In this document: positions 1 to 12,170 of the stretch, in pieces
Layout of the letters: every line of letters begins with the position of its first letter
Numbering within the stretch: position 1 is the stretch's first letter
NCBI RefSeq assembly: GCF_964656455.1
Contig: NC_135718.1
Location: 20,782,449 to 20,846,448, forward strand
Direction: 5' to 3'
DNA: 64,000 nucleotides
Source: Halichoerus grypus
Taxonomy: Eukaryota; Chordata; Mammalia; Carnivora; Phocidae
Notes under the pieces: generated by a model
What the model saw: only the letters and a program-made list of their open reading frames with translations
Database searches by the model: none
What the model was told of the DNA's origin: nothing
Position numbers and translations under genes: made by a program

Positions 1-2002
1 GAAAAGGCTATAAAAGATCTGATCTAACTGATGAAATCTAAAGGACAAGGTGTGTCTTAGGGAAAATTGCTCAGGTAAGTCAGTGGCAGACCCTAAAATA
101 AATTACAGTTCATTTTGGGTTTTAGTTTAAAGCTGTTTTATTCCCAATTTTCTATTATTTGAAATAATTATTCATTATCCCCTACTTCTTTCAGAGGCTT
201 ACTTTTTTCTCCCTTCCTCCTTATTTTATTCTCTCATTCTCTCTCCCATGCCCGCCCTCCTCATCCCCCCGCAGCATCTCTAGAAATTCAGAAGAGTTGA
301 AAAGTAGAAAGGTCTTGGTTTCTGGGTTATATCATTGTCACTGTTCTTGTTTCTTCTGCTCTTCTATGCTAACCCACAGCCAAGTATAGAACCTCTTCAG
401 CCTTGGGGCAAACACTTGAGCAAAACCCAGGTCTAGTTTTACTTTCCTGATTATATAGAAAGCACTGGCTTTATTTACTTTCCTTCCCATTGAAAAGAAC
501 AATAATATATTTTCTCTTAGACAATATGCAGTTTATGACCATCTCTTTTTCATTGTGAATCATGGGGGGAAAAATTTATCAGGTCCTGTTCCTAGTCTCA
601 TTTTATAGAAGATACTAAGACATGGTGTGGTTAAACCACCCAGCTAAGCTCTCACTGTAAGTAGGCAGAAACCCAAACCTCAGGCTACCAGTAGAATTTA
701 AATTTTAATTACTAAGCTACATTACTTTTCTATGGTTTGAAGTTGTTTAGATGGTGATTGATCACTAACCCCCATGATATTGACTATTAAATTATTGCAT
801 TTACAAAGTCTGCTTGAGCCAGAATAGATACATTAGTTCTATTTGTCAGACTCTGCTCTAAACATGGTGGAAACTAAGAAGATAAATACTTGTCAAATTT
901 TATGTTCAAAAAGGGTGCGTTTTCTCTAGTAGAGAAGATAAAATTAAAAAAAAATAAAACTACAGTGAGGCAAGTTATAAATAAGAAAAGAATATATAAT
1001 ATGCTATGAAAGTCTCCAGCAGTGAGGGAGAACTGAAGTTCTTTCATAGTTGGTATGAATTTGAACAATAAAAAAATGTACAAGAAAATGGTGAAACTAA
1101 GCCTAAAGAGTCTTTATATAATGCCTTGAGGGATCTATTTTATCCAAAATATTGTCATTAATAAATTTAATTGTTTTTAAATAATTTAATTGTCATTAAA
1201 TAAATTTGGAGCATTTTATTTACTAAGAAAAAAACCCTAATTATTAGATATGTTAAGAGGTTTGTGAAGATAAAATGAAGTGACGCCAAGAGATAAGGAG
1301 GAATTACAAAATTTTTAAAGAATTCACTGCCAGGTCAATGACCTATGATACGGTTAAATTAACAATGGCAGTACCAAAGCCCTGGTGACATTTTGAGGAA
1401 ACTTTTAAAATCTTACCTATAGCTGTTTTTAATCAGAGACATGGAAATTCATATCACTAGAAACTATGAACAGATGAAAGTGGACACCACAGATATGACT
1501 AAAATATGTTCTGATCCTGAGTTATTTTCCAGTACCTTCATGAGGAAGAGGCTATTTTTTTTTATCAGGAGCTATTTCTGATTTCCAGAAAATAACTGGT
1601 GTTATGTAGAATCTGTAGTTCTTCAGGGTCAAAAGCAAGAAGAGCTTTTTGCTTGATGTGTTTGTCCTGTGAACATAGCGCAGTGAAGACAAAACTATGA
1701 CTTTTTACTGTGGTGAAACTTTTAAGTTACATTTTACTGGACTTTGAATTTAACTTTATAGTAATTCCCTTCCTAAGGCATGCCCCAAATAGGGGTTTTT
1801 AACTGCCAGTTAAGACTTCTCTTTGGTGGAAACACTAACGTGAGGCAGCCAGATTGTATCAATTCCATACCACACCCCAGCCCTGCCATCTTAGTGCCCC
1901 TGCCTTCCCCTTACCAACCTCTCAGGGACAAATCTGAAAAGGGGAAATTGTGTGAGTGGGTTTGATTTATACTAGCCAGTGTGCTCTCTGAAAGCTATGG
2001 TG
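1..2002. other. AT-rich sequence without recognised features
   Basis: No repeat, exon or RNA that I recognise. Two short frames (69 and 61 codons) have no familiar motifs. Confidence 0.5.
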
Positions 2003-2105
2003 GTGAGGTAGCTAAGGGTGTGGACATTGAGCTCAGACTGCCTGGGTTAGAATCCCAATTCTGCCTCTTACTAAGGCCAATGCCAAGTCTTATTTTTCTC
2101 TGAAG
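2003..2105 (+). mobile_element. MIR fragment
   Basis: Contains CAGACTGCCTGGGTTAGAAT followed by CTGCCTCTTACTA, the core of the MIR tRNA-derived SINE. Confidence 0.75.
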
Positions 2106-2571
2106 CATTTAAGAGTATATATGATCTTTGGAGCCACTCATCTTAAAGCCCAGGGCTGTAGGGTCCTAATAGGCTTTACTTGGGTTTAGGCAGCACTTTG
2201 TGAGAAGGGAATACAGGAGGAACTCTAAGTCAGGGGAATAGTCAACTGCTGTGTTTGGTGACCTATGGACCAATGGATCTGACTGGTGGAATCTCTGGGG
2301 AAGGCAGTGTTAATCAGGAAGTTTCATCCAGTGGGCATTGAGAACTGGTTTCTCTAATCCTCACCTTTATTTTCCTTTCTGACAAGTGTATATTAGCTCT
2401 AGGGCTCTAGCCATGTGAGTGTTCTCCAGTGGGCCCACATAGCCCAATACAAAGCTGAGGAAGACAACTATGGAAGATAAAGGAGAGAGGATTTCTGCTA
2501 ATTTCTAGATTAATCAGAATTAATCCCTAGTTGAGGGACTTCTGGAATGAAGAAGTTTCTAGAGGAACCAG

Positions 2572-2606
2572 GTGTGTGTGTGTGCGTGTGTGTGTGTCTG
2601 TGTGTT
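2572..2606. repeat. (TG)n microsatellite, interrupted
   Basis: TG dinucleotides with single C substitutions. Confidence 0.9.
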
Positions 2607-2802
2607 TATATTCATAGCATGAAAACCCTAAAGTCTTACCTTCCATCCTAATTGCTGTAATGAATGTAGTAAAATGTTGCTAGGTCTTCTTGACAGCTAA
2701 AGAAGGAGAATTGGATTTGTGTATTTGCAGGAAAAAAAAAAATTGAGTCACGAAGAACTCTGGTCCCAGAGTGTGCTGGAATGTGCTTCAAATGGTTAGT
2801 TT

Positions 2803-3325
2803 TTTGTTTTTTGTTTTTTTAAATTTTTTTATTGTTATGTTAATCCCCATACATTACATCATTAGTTTTAGATATAGTGTTCCATGATTCATTGTTTGTG
2901 CATAACACCCAGTGCTCCATGCAGAACGTGCCCTCCTCAATACCCATCACCAGGCTAACCCATCCTCCCACCCCCCTCCCCTCTAGAACCCTCAGTTTGT
3001 TTTTCAGAGTCCATCTTCTCTCATGGTTCTTCTCCCCCTCCGATTTCCCCCCCTTCATTCTTCCCCTCCTGCTACATTCTTCTTCTTTTTTTCTTTCTTA
3101 ACATATATTGCATTATTTGTTTCAGAGGTACAGATCTGAGATTCAACAGTCTTGCACAATTCACAGCGCTTACCAGAGCACATACCCTCCCCAGTGTCCA
3201 TCACCCAGTCACCCCATCCCTCCCACCCCACCCCCCACTCCAACAACCCTCAGTTTGTTTCCTGAGATTAAGAATTCCTCATATCAGTGAGGTCATATGA
3301 TACATGTCTTTCTCTGTTTGACTTA
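2803..3325 (-). mobile_element. 5'-truncated carnivore L1, 3' UTR only
   Basis: Read on the minus strand this is the carnivore L1 3' UTR, including the GAGCACTGGGTGTTAT and ACTAATGATGTAATG regions, with its A-tail at the left (T-rich 2,803-2,830). A 15-bp duplication TCAAATGGTTAGTTT flanks it at 2,788-2,802 and 3,326-3,340. The exact duplication shows a relatively recent insertion. Confidence 0.88.
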
Positions 3326-3340
3326 TCAAATGGTTAGTTT

Positions 3341-4589
3341 AAACAATACCTAGATTGTCCTCTCCAGAGACATTGGATTAGTAGTGAGGCTCTCTACATG
3401 GGTTTTATTGGAACCTTGAAAGTTTTGTAAAGATATGACTGGTTTGCAAATTTTGATCTTGCTCTCCCCTAAGCCAGCAAATGATAGTAGCGTGAAATCT
3501 TTTTTGGAAAATGAAATTTGTATATTCAGGTGAGAATTTACTTTGTGTTGGCTATAAGCCTGCAGGTCATGAAGGCTGGGATTGGTATTACTGAAACCTA
3601 GGAGAACATGAGACTTCCGTCCATACCTTCCAGACTCTGGTTTACCTAGGGATTGACAAGTCTAGAATAGTGAACAGTGAAGGTTGGGAAAAGTATAAGA
3701 AGAGAGAGATTGCAATTCCACAACTTCCCTATTTCTGTGACGTTTTTTTCTTTGTTTTAAACTATTTGCAGAGTAGATATTTGAGGCAAGAGTAAAGTCA
3801 CATGAAACTATTTACTGAAATTAACAGATAAATTGGCTGTCTCCACTTTTTGTAATCTCCAAGTCTCAGAAAACAGTATTTTCCATTAAACAATATTTAC
3901 TAGTTCTACATTATAATTGTAGATGCCAGTAGCCTTATATTGTTTTGTGTTTGCATGGTTATATTCATGTTTCTGTTAGATCTTTATTAAATGTGAGTTT
4001 TATGATAGCTTACTCATTCCTGATTTATGCTTTGTTCAGAGAGAAAGAAAATATCTCAGACAATATTAATGGGCAACATGGTGAGCAGTAAGTGGGTATA
4101 ATTAATAATATTATACAATCTCTGCTAGGAAAATACCAAGTACTCAACCAAAAACTGAGCTATAAGTGGAAGAGGAATGTAGCCCAGAATGCATTCCATG
4201 GGTGTTACACAAAACAATGTATTCTGTAAACAAATTATAAATAAATACATTGGAAAAATATTAGATTAAGAGTTTGTGTTACAACTACAGGATTAACAAA
4301 ACCTTTAATATGGTAATGTGAATCAAAAATACTCTTTCTTTCTGGGCCATCTTGCAGGCTGACGACTGTTCTCTAAAACCCATTGGAAATAGCTTGTTTA
4401 GATGGCTTTTTTGTTGTTGTTACATTCAAATTTACGAGTGAACTGGGGACCTAATCATCATAGCGATGCCACCAGAAAGACTCTTGAAATGAATCATGGA
4501 TAATTTGTTAACCAATAGTCATTCTTTGCTCTTTTCCCAATTTACTTGCTAACCAACTATGGCTTTTTAAAGGGGATATAGTTATAATT
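3341..4589. other. AT-rich sequence without recognised features
   Basis: Nothing recognised. Confidence 0.5.
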
Positions 4590-4996
4590 CTGTTATATTC
4601 TACCAGATACCAACTTTGAAATCTTCCCTTGTATTTAGAAATGTCCAAGTGACCCAATTCCAGGCAAGAGAAATGAAGAGACCTCTGTTAGGAGGGTTCT
4701 GGGAAATTCTGTAATTTCTGATAGAAGACAAATATGAAGGAAGAACTCTTAGATGTTCTTTCCCCTCCTTTTTGCTTTGAATATCTTTGGCATTGTGTGA
4801 AGTGCCATCTTGGGAAGGAAGGAAGAAACCAACAAGAAGGTAGAAGATTGTGGGTGAGGATTGCATCATTGAGGTACTGCACTCACTTTGGAACTACTTT
4901 CTTCCAAATGACTGTATATAAATGATGAATATCCTTAGGTTTAAATAGCCGTGTTTGAACTTTTCTGTGACTTGCAGCTGAAAACACCCTGACTGA
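4590..4996 (+). repeat. Ancient mammalian repeat, family not assigned
   Basis: CCAAGTGACCCAATTCCAGG, GCATCATTGAGG and the end TTGCAGCTGAAAACACCCTG resemble a repeat class that ends in CTGACTGATA. A similar arrangement is at 37,769-38,261. Open frames here on both strands are chance. Confidence 0.45.
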
Positions 4997-6154
4997 TAGA
5001 TAATTTAGTTCCTTTTTTTCTTAACTTTTGCCACTTCTAATTTATTTCTCCAGGTTCTCAGATTTAAAGTGCTTCAAGGAGGCAAGGGTCTTTCTTTGAA
5101 TATTTTCTTAAGTGCCCAAGTTTAATATGTTTTGACTTGGTTTCTCTTTTCATAGGCTGGTCAAGCTAGTGAGGTTTTTTTTTTCTAAAAGTAACTCCCT
5201 CCCACCCTATATCCCTCAAGATGCTTGAAGTAAGTCTTTGTTCTACCCTCTAACAAGAAACCGGCAAAAGAAAAAAAAAAAAAAATGATGGCAGACACTA
5301 TGCATGTATAGCTAATTAACTAGATCCAGTATTCCCTTTACCATTGTAATCACTGCTGGGTTAAGTTGTAAGCATCCTTTTGCATTTCAAATAGAATTTT
5401 AGTAGCAAAGACTAAGCTTGCCCAGAGCTTTTGAGGGACATATCCCCTGAGTTGACTGAGGTTTGTCTTTTATTCTCCTTGCTGTTATGCTGTCTTTCCT
5501 AACAGCTGGGCAGCGTGTTGGCAAGAGGGTTGTCAGTAACTGGGTTGCAGTTTGCCTAGGTCCTCAGGGAGTCCTACATTAATGATGTATAATTAGAATT
5601 CAGGGAATGCAAACAAATATGCTGAAAAGCAATCACAAGCTACTTAGGATCTTTTAATTTATGGCTATTTTGTGCATAGAGGCTAATGCATTCCTTGCTG
5701 CCTCTTACTAAATTAAGTAATACTCTTATTCCCTCAAGCTGGCATAGGTTAAATTTTTCCCCACTCAGTATGCCTGGGAGGAACTTGGAATAATCATATC
5801 TTCTCTGTGAGAGTTTGAGAAGCTGGGAAAATAGAAGTAGAACCCAGAGCCATGGGTTTCTGCCAATCTACCTAGTACCGCTTTGACTGCCAATCTACCT
5901 AGTACCCGATGGTCTACCTAGTGTTTGACATCTGAATGCATCATTTTTTTAGCAGCCCTCTCTTCTACATGACAATTACTTCATTATCATTGCATAAAAT
6001 GAGCAATGAAAGTAATGACCAAAATATAAGGCAGAGAGTTTTCTTTTATTGAACTTTACATGTATCACCATAACAGAAAAAAAAAACACAGTACAGATAG
6101 GAAAAAGGGAAAAATGAATAAATTAATACTTTTCTATCACATTAATGTATTTTA
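4997..6154. other. Mostly unique sequence
   Basis: Only an A-run (5,271-5,285) and the small local repeat at 5,860-5,925 stand out. Confidence 0.5.
5860..5925. repeat. Local 27-bp-period repeat
   Basis: CTGCCAATCTACCTAGTACC occurs at 5,860-5,879 and 5,887-5,906; a partial third unit (GTCTACCTAGTG) follows at 5,912. Confidence 0.85.
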
Positions 6155-6265
6155 TTTAAGTTTTTATTTAAATTCCAGTTAACATACAGTGTAATATTAG
6201 TTTCAGGTGTACAATATGGTGATTCAACACTTCCATACAACACCCATTATCTTTTTACTTTTTTT
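6155..6265 (-). mobile_element. L1 3' end fragment
   Basis: Contains the reverse of the L1 tail, with CAGTTAACATACAGTGTAAT followed by TTTCAGGTGTACAATATGGT. About 110 bp; no clear duplication seen. Confidence 0.65.
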
Positions 6266-6866
6266 TTTTTAAAACTCCCATCTACAAATGGATGTGTATT
6301 AACATTGAGTAATAACATTATAGTTTATTTTTCCTAGCTTTGGCTTCTATAAATTTGTCAATACATAATAATTTTCTTTGCTTATTCTTGTTCAGTAGTC
6401 TATAATCGAGGATTTGGCTACATTTTCTCATATTTAATCTAAGAAAGTTTTAATTTCAAAAAGTTCCTTGTACATGAAGCAAATATGTAAATAATTAGGA
6501 AAATTCATAAACCTAAGGATAAGTTTGTCATAGATTAATAAAAATCCCAAATTAGAAACAAAAAATTGCACATTTTTGGCTCTTTGAGATTCATTCTAAT
6601 GGCTTTCAAATGTGTCTGCAGTTAAAAAGTCTCCAGTAAAATGTCCTTACCAGAAAATTCATTGTAAGTTTATTTTTGATAATTCATGTAATTTCTCTCT
6701 TTCTGCAAATATTTATAGAAAATGACTAATAGCAAACATTGGGATTTGATTCATCTATTTAGAATAAATGTCTAGTTCTAGGGGTGAGTAGTCAAAGCAT
6801 ACAAATGTTGCTCATTTGAGTACTTTTGCCAGTGTGAGTGGTTATTTTTCTTATTAGGACCTTTTA

Positions 6867-7026
6867 TTTATTTATTTTTATTAACATATAGTGCATTATT
6901 TGTTTCAGGGGTACAGGTCTGTGATTCATCAGTCTTACACAATTCACAGCGCTCACCATAGCACATACCCTCCCCAATGTCCATCACCCAGCCACCCTAT
7001 CCCTCCCATCCCCCTCCACTCCAGCA
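6867..7026 (-). mobile_element. Short 5'-truncated L1 3' end
   Basis: About 160 bp of L1 3' UTR in reverse (motifs TTAACATATAGTGCATTATT and CAGGGGTACAGGTCTG). It is flanked by the 14-bp duplication ATTAGGACCTTTTA at 6,853-6,866 and 7,027-7,040. Confidence 0.85.
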
Positions 7027-7040
7027 ATTAGGACCTTTTA

Positions 7041-8112
7041 AATCATTGCCAAGATGTTGATTCACAAATTCAGGAACTTCCCAGGTGAAATCTGAAACAG
7101 GTCCCCGTACAGGGAGGGCAGGCAGAGACCAAAGGAAGAAGCCATTCCACTTGGTAGAGGGCAGTTTTAATGAGCAAGGGAACTTACATACAAGGCTTAT
7201 CCTGGGCAGCCACAAAATGAGTAGATTTCCATACCTGATGGCCAGAATTTAAAAAAAATTTATTTAGAGACCTGAACTGGGTTCAGTCCCATATAACACA
7301 CTGCTGTCTCAAGCTTGCATTCTTGAAAATGGCTCTCACTGTGGGAATGGTGAGCAGAGCATAATTCCAAGGACGGAGTTGGGGGTGAGGAGTCTCTGAT
7401 GGCAAAACCTGGCACTTGCTTGCCTTCATTTCCATCTCTGGAAATCCTTCACTGTTGCTTCTCAGAGCTGATTTTCCAATAGTAAGTCGCAGTCTGTTTT
7501 GTTTTTTTGTTTTTTTTTCTTGCAGATAGCTACATGTAGAAACATATATATGGTGGTAATGGGGGGAGTATGTGGATTGTAAGAAATGAGCGAAACTGTG
7601 GGTCAGATAAAAAGCTGTTGAATACAAAAGCAGAATCGGTTTAGCAGTTTGTCATTCCAATGGTGACTTAAAACGATTAAATATTGTATGAACTTCAAAA
7701 CTTTGGGTTTATTTTTAAGAAGCTTATTTATTTTTATGTGTATGTTTCATTTTCTTCCTCTTAGCAGAGGTTTGACTTCATCATAGGATACGCACCTGTG
7801 ACATTTATTAGCTCTCACCACCATGCAGATCCGTCATTCTAAGTTAAAAGCTGAAGTAGTTCTTCAGGCTAAATGCAATTTCTTTTAAGTGACTTGATTT
7901 GCATAACAATACCTGTAAACATTGACAGGTTACAAACTAGGGAGAGAAAAGGAAGAGTCCTTGTTTCCCACAGGGGGAAGGAAATTATTTTGAACTTTTT
8001 TATCAATGAATTTCTTGTAAATCTGGTAAATAGAATTTCTTGGGGCCAAATTGTTTAGCAAAAGGTTCATGAGGTCAGTAAGTCCTATATTTATGTTGCT
8101 AAATCTGCTTTA
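7041..8112. other. Unassigned sequence
   Basis: Nothing recognised. The 114-codon minus frame at 7,283-7,627 has low-complexity K/Q and no known domain. Confidence 0.5.
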
Positions 8113-8127
8113 AGATATCCTAGACAG

Positions 8128-8317
8128 GGGTGCCTGGGTCGCTCAGTTGGTTTAGCTTCTACCTTTGGCTCAGGTCATGATCTTGGGGTCCTGGAATCAA
8201 GCCCCACATAGGGCTCCCTGCTCAGCAGGGTGTCTGCTTGTCCCTCTGCCTCTCCCCTGCCTCTTGCGCTCCCTCATAAAATCTTAAAAAAAAAAAAAAA
8301 AAATTATATATATATCT
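8128..8317 (+). mobile_element. Can-SINE (SINEC type)
   Basis: tRNA-Lys-derived head (GGGTGCCTGGGTCGCTCAGT), a body with CTGCTTGTCCCTCTGCCTC, then an A-tail at 8,286-8,303 and a short TA-rich extension. CCTAGACAG occurs at both ends (8,119-8,127 and 8,318-8,326). An L1 tail follows directly. Confidence 0.9.
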
Positions 8318-8325
8318 CCTAGACA

Positions 8326-8424
8326 GCACTGGGTGTTACAGGCAACTAATGAATCATTGAACACTACATCAAAAATTAATGATGTACTATATGTTGGCTA
8401 ACTGAACATAATAATAATAAAAAG
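8326..8424 (+). mobile_element. L1 3' tail, about 100 bp
   Basis: Starts CACTGGGTGTTACAGGCAAC and continues to the L1 3' end with AATAATAATAAAAAG, the same end seen in the other carnivore L1 tails here. AGATATCCTAGACAG occurs immediately after it (8,425-8,439) and before the neighbouring SINE (8,113-8,127). Confidence 0.8.
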
Positions 8425-8477
8425 AGATATCCTAGACAGAGACACCATGATATACTAAAAAGAGTAACAGATAAGGG

Positions 8478-8626
8478 AAAAAGTAATCCTGGGTACTGGT
8501 TCTCGTTCCATCATTGACCAGCTCTGTGATCAGACAAATCACTTTTCATCATTGAAAACCAGTTTCCTCAATATTAGAGATCCAGACTAGACAGTCTTGA
8601 GTCTTTTCCAGATCATCATTCTATGA
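8478..8626 (+). mobile_element. MIR-family fragment
   Basis: Contains CCAGCTCTGTGATCAGACAA, AACCAGTTTCCTCAATATTA and a 3' part ending ATCATTCTATGA, as in MIR-class SINEs. Confidence 0.6.
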
Positions 8627-8857
8627 AGTGCTCATCTTTCTTATTGTCAAAATCCCAAGCAAGGCAATTGCATATCTCCCTGATAAAGGCATCCCTCAAC
8701 ATGTGGAGTCAATTAGCATCTTGTGTATACCCAAGTAGCTTAGGATATGAGATAAAAGGGAGTTGCATCATAATAAGGGAGAATTGGAAGTGGGCCTCAA
8801 TCTATGCATCTTCATTGGTTGCTCCATTATCTTGTCCCTGGTGTATGGAAAGCAAGT

Positions 8858-8985
8858 GGTATATTGACTAAGCACACAGGCTTTAGAGTCTTATGGTCTG
8901 AACTGGATTTCAGGATTCCCCACTTATGTATTTATTGTCAGACCTTGGTTATCTTATTTAACTTCTTGGGCTTAGGACCTACCTC
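8858..8985 (+). mobile_element. MIR fragment
   Basis: CTAAGCACACAGGCTTTAGA and then degraded core sequence (GGTTATCTTATTTAACTTCT). Confidence 0.55.
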
Positions 8986-9419
8986 ATCAAGAAGTTGAGA
9001 CATCAGTTGAGACACTCCATAGAAAGAACATCTTCCTCCTGCTTTTCTATGGATACTTTGTTTCTAAGACCTATCCCTATGGTGATAACTGTGCTCATGT
9101 TACAAATCTTTCTTTCCTTTGATGCTCTGTGTTGGCTTCCATTGGAAGAGTCTTATGAGTTGCTCTTTCAGTTCTTACTGAAGCGGGAGAGCAAGGTTCT
9201 TGTCTCACAGAGTTGAAGAATGAATCTTGCAGACAAAGGAGAGTGGGTAAAGTGATAGAGTTTTATTAAGTGAGGATACAGAAAAAGCTCTCAGGAATGA
9301 GAGGGGTCCTGGTAGGGTTGCCAACATAAGCCTCTACTGACAGTCTTTTATTTAGAACCAACTAGGGAGCTTGTGGTCTCAACATTCTTGTGATATCTTG
9401 GTTTCAGCAAGGACTTGTA
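8986..9419. other. Unassigned sequence, possibly LTR-like
   Basis: 9,190-9,420 and, beyond the SINE, 9,643-10,080 together have the look of an old LTR-type repeat split by the SINE (AGTGATAGAGTTTTATTAAG; later CTGCCCTGCAGAACTTC), but I cannot confirm a family. Confidence 0.3.
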
Positions 9420-9427
9420 ATAACATC

Positions 9428-9627
9428 TTTTTTTTTTTTTTTTAATATTTACTTGAGAGAGCGAGAGAGAGAGAGAGAGAGAGATATCATGAGCAGGGGG
9501 AGGGGTTGAGGGAGAAGCAGGCTCCCTGCTGAGCCAGGAACCTGATGCAGGGCTGGATCCCAGGACCCTGGGATCATGACCTGAGCCAAAGTCAGATGCC
9601 AAACTGACTGAGCCACCCAGGTGCTCT
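9428..9627 (-). mobile_element. Can-SINE
   Basis: Reverse orientation: a T-tract (9,428-9,443), a GA-rich stretch at 9,457-9,484, the body, and the head reading GAGCCACCCAGGTGCTC near 9,610-9,626. The duplication ATAACATCTTT is at 9,420-9,430 and 9,632-9,642. Confidence 0.9.
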
Positions 9628-10727
9628 GGTGATAACATCTTTAATGGCTGACTTCTTTTCAGGGTCTGGTTATTCTTTGTTGGTCACAGGTGACTGTCAT
9701 AAAAAAAAAGCCCCCCACCCCCCACCCCACACACACACACCTAGGGCAGGGTGGTCTGGTGTGTTCCCTTATCTCTTATTTCCTCACACCTCCACATTTT
9801 TGGGATTTCTGTGAGCCTGATCCCATAGCCCACTACCTATCTCTCCCTACCTAGCCCCACCTGTCCCTTATTCATTGTTAAGTTGTTAAACAGTAGTACA
9901 TTTCTTTATTCAAGAGTTTGTTCATCTGACTTCATGTTTATGGGTGGCAGTGTCTAAACACTTGCTGCCCTGCAGAACTTCTCTAAGTGTGAAGAGTTGG
10001 AAGGGAGAGGAGGGCTATGTGGACACCAGACAGGCAGGCTCCCTCTGCAATAGGGCTTCTGGGATGTTCACTGAAAAAAAAGGTGTAAGCTGAAAATGTA
10101 ACCATGGCTGAATCCTGGAGGAAAGCAGGCTTTTAATATGTGCAAAAGTATTTAAGGATGAAAAGAGCCTTGCCTTTCTGGGTTAAACATCTGTGGTTTT
10201 ATTTCTTTTCTTCCCAACTTTTAGATCCTATCTCCCTCGTATCCTTAGATCCCCATCCTTGAAGGCTATCAATTTTGTTCCATTTACTGTCCTTCCTCTT
10301 TTCATTACTATGTAAAGAATGCTCCAAAACATGCATTTGAATTTTTATGTAGTACTTATTTTATTATACTAATAAATCTTTTTGTTTGCCAAAGGCCCAT
10401 AGCGGATGTGAAGAATTTATATGTAAATTAAGAAAACACTCTCTCATTTTAATTACAAAGAACTATCTATAGGAGCAAACAAGTGCTGGATGATAGGCTG
10501 GGAAGGGGGTTTTCTTCAGTTATTTCCATTGCTCAACCGAGGGTGGTTGTCTCATGGGCTCCAGTCTGGTTGAGCTTCCACTGCCTCAGCAGGAAAAGAG
10601 GGGATCAATCCTTTTCTACATGGGATTTAAATACTCTTTCCTACCCAACTGTGACCTAAGTAAAAACACCTACCATTGAAGCACATTGAAGTTTTCCATA
10701 AAGAATTGTAGTCTTTTCTTCGGTATG

Positions 10728-10912
10728 GTGGTTCTCAAATCTGGCTTTTATATTAGAATCAAGAGAGGAGCTTAAAACATCTCTGATGTTTGGCCCTCAT
10801 CCCAGAAAAGAAAAAAATAATTAAAAATTGATAGAAATAGGGTCTTATCATCAGGATCTTTTAAAAGCTTCCAGGTGATTCTGTTTTGCAGGCAAATACT
10901 GAACAAATTGCT
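10728..10912 (+). mobile_element. MER5A-like hAT MITE
   Basis: Starts with the terminal motif GTGGTTCTCAAATCTGGCTT, followed by TTAGAATCA and later CTTCCAGGTGATTCTG. The right terminal repeat is lost. Confidence 0.6.
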
Positions 10913-11230
10913 TTCTGAGGAATATGTTTGATAACAACAAGCGACAGTTTAGGAGCATTGCTGTACCAAGGAGAAATTTCTCAATCCTTCTTGGTTACAC
11001 AAAAACTCCAGCATGTACATGTAGTTCAAAGATAGTTTCATTGGCAGACACACAAACATGCTTGTAGACACACACAAATATCCCCAGGTATTTCTGAAGT
11101 ATATGACACACAGTCATATTCTAGAATGTTCACTGGCACAAGCATATAGCATTTACACACACATTCACAGTATAGGTGCACAGACTAACACACAAACATA
11201 CAGATACAGCTATCTACACAACACACAAAG

Positions 11231-11416
11231 GGTGGGTGCCTGGGTGGCTCAGTTGGTTAAGTGTCTGCCTTTGGCTCAGATCACGATCTCAGGGTCCTAG
11301 GATGGAGCCTGGCATTGGGCTCCTTGCTCAGTGGGAAGTCTGCTTCTCCCTCTGCCCCTCCCTCCCTCGTGTTCTCTCTCTCTCTCTCAAATAAAATCTT
11401 TTTTTAAAAAAAAGAT
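11231..11416 (+). mobile_element. Can-SINE
   Basis: Head GGTGGGTGCCTGGGTGGCTC, a CT-rich 3' part, then AATAAAATC and an A-rich tail. Flanking duplication ACACAACACACAAAG at 11,216-11,230, and with one mismatch at 11,417-11,431. Confidence 0.92.
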
Positions 11417-11929
11417 ACACAACCCACAAAGACTAATGTAAAAACAGACACAAATAACACTTACTTGTGTAGACACAGTTCTAAGCACACAGACTTGCCC
11501 ACAATAAAAACAGTCAAGGATTCACACACAGAATCATCCATAGAGAGATCCAGAAGAACAAGAGAGGGAGCCATAAATAGACATGAAGAGAAAGAGACAT
11601 TAAAAAATTGACCTTGGAAATTTTTACCTCTTTGCTTGGAACATCACTGGGGATTATCTGCTGCCTCTCTATGGATATAATTTGGCCCAGCTCAGTGTCC
11701 CCAGATCCCTCACTTATATGGCTATTGTGCAAGGTAAGATGGCAACTGTAGTCTCGAAGGAGAAGACCACTCAAGCTGTCATTGAAAAAGGAAATTCCTT
11801 TGAAAGTTTTCTCTCTGAGTGTGGAGTGCTGATAGACACATGAATAGCAGACAAAACGAGCCCTAAAAATAATATATAATATTTGAGTGGCATCACACAT
11901 TTCTCATATATTCTGATACCTTCAAACTA

Positions 11930-12170
11930 ATTTTATTATACCCACATTTATAGATAGCTTTACAGGTTTGATCTTAATCTCATTTGATCCTCTGAGTGAT
12001 CAGCTGGATGGGTAGATTTTATTACTTTCATATTATACTGTGAGATTGGAATTGACATTATGATTATTCTTTCTCTCTGAAAAAGAGGTTCAGAGAGATT
12101 ACCCTAGTTGAGGATATTCCAGGACAAGCCCAAATCCTAGTTCAGGTCAATTTCACCTTGACAATGAGCT
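11930..12170 (-). mobile_element. MIR fragment, reverse
   Basis: Pattern CTCATTTGATCCTCTGAGTG, then AGAGGTTCAGAGAGATTACC, matching a reversed MIR. Confidence 0.5.

Noticed and set aside
9348..9638. 96-codon frame with a Ser/Leu-rich stretch
   Set aside because: It is the translation of the GA-rich part of a reverse SINE.
11514..11900. 128-codon minus-strand frame
   Set aside because: No domain or family resemblance, no splice context that I can defend; length is within chance for 64 kb of sequence.
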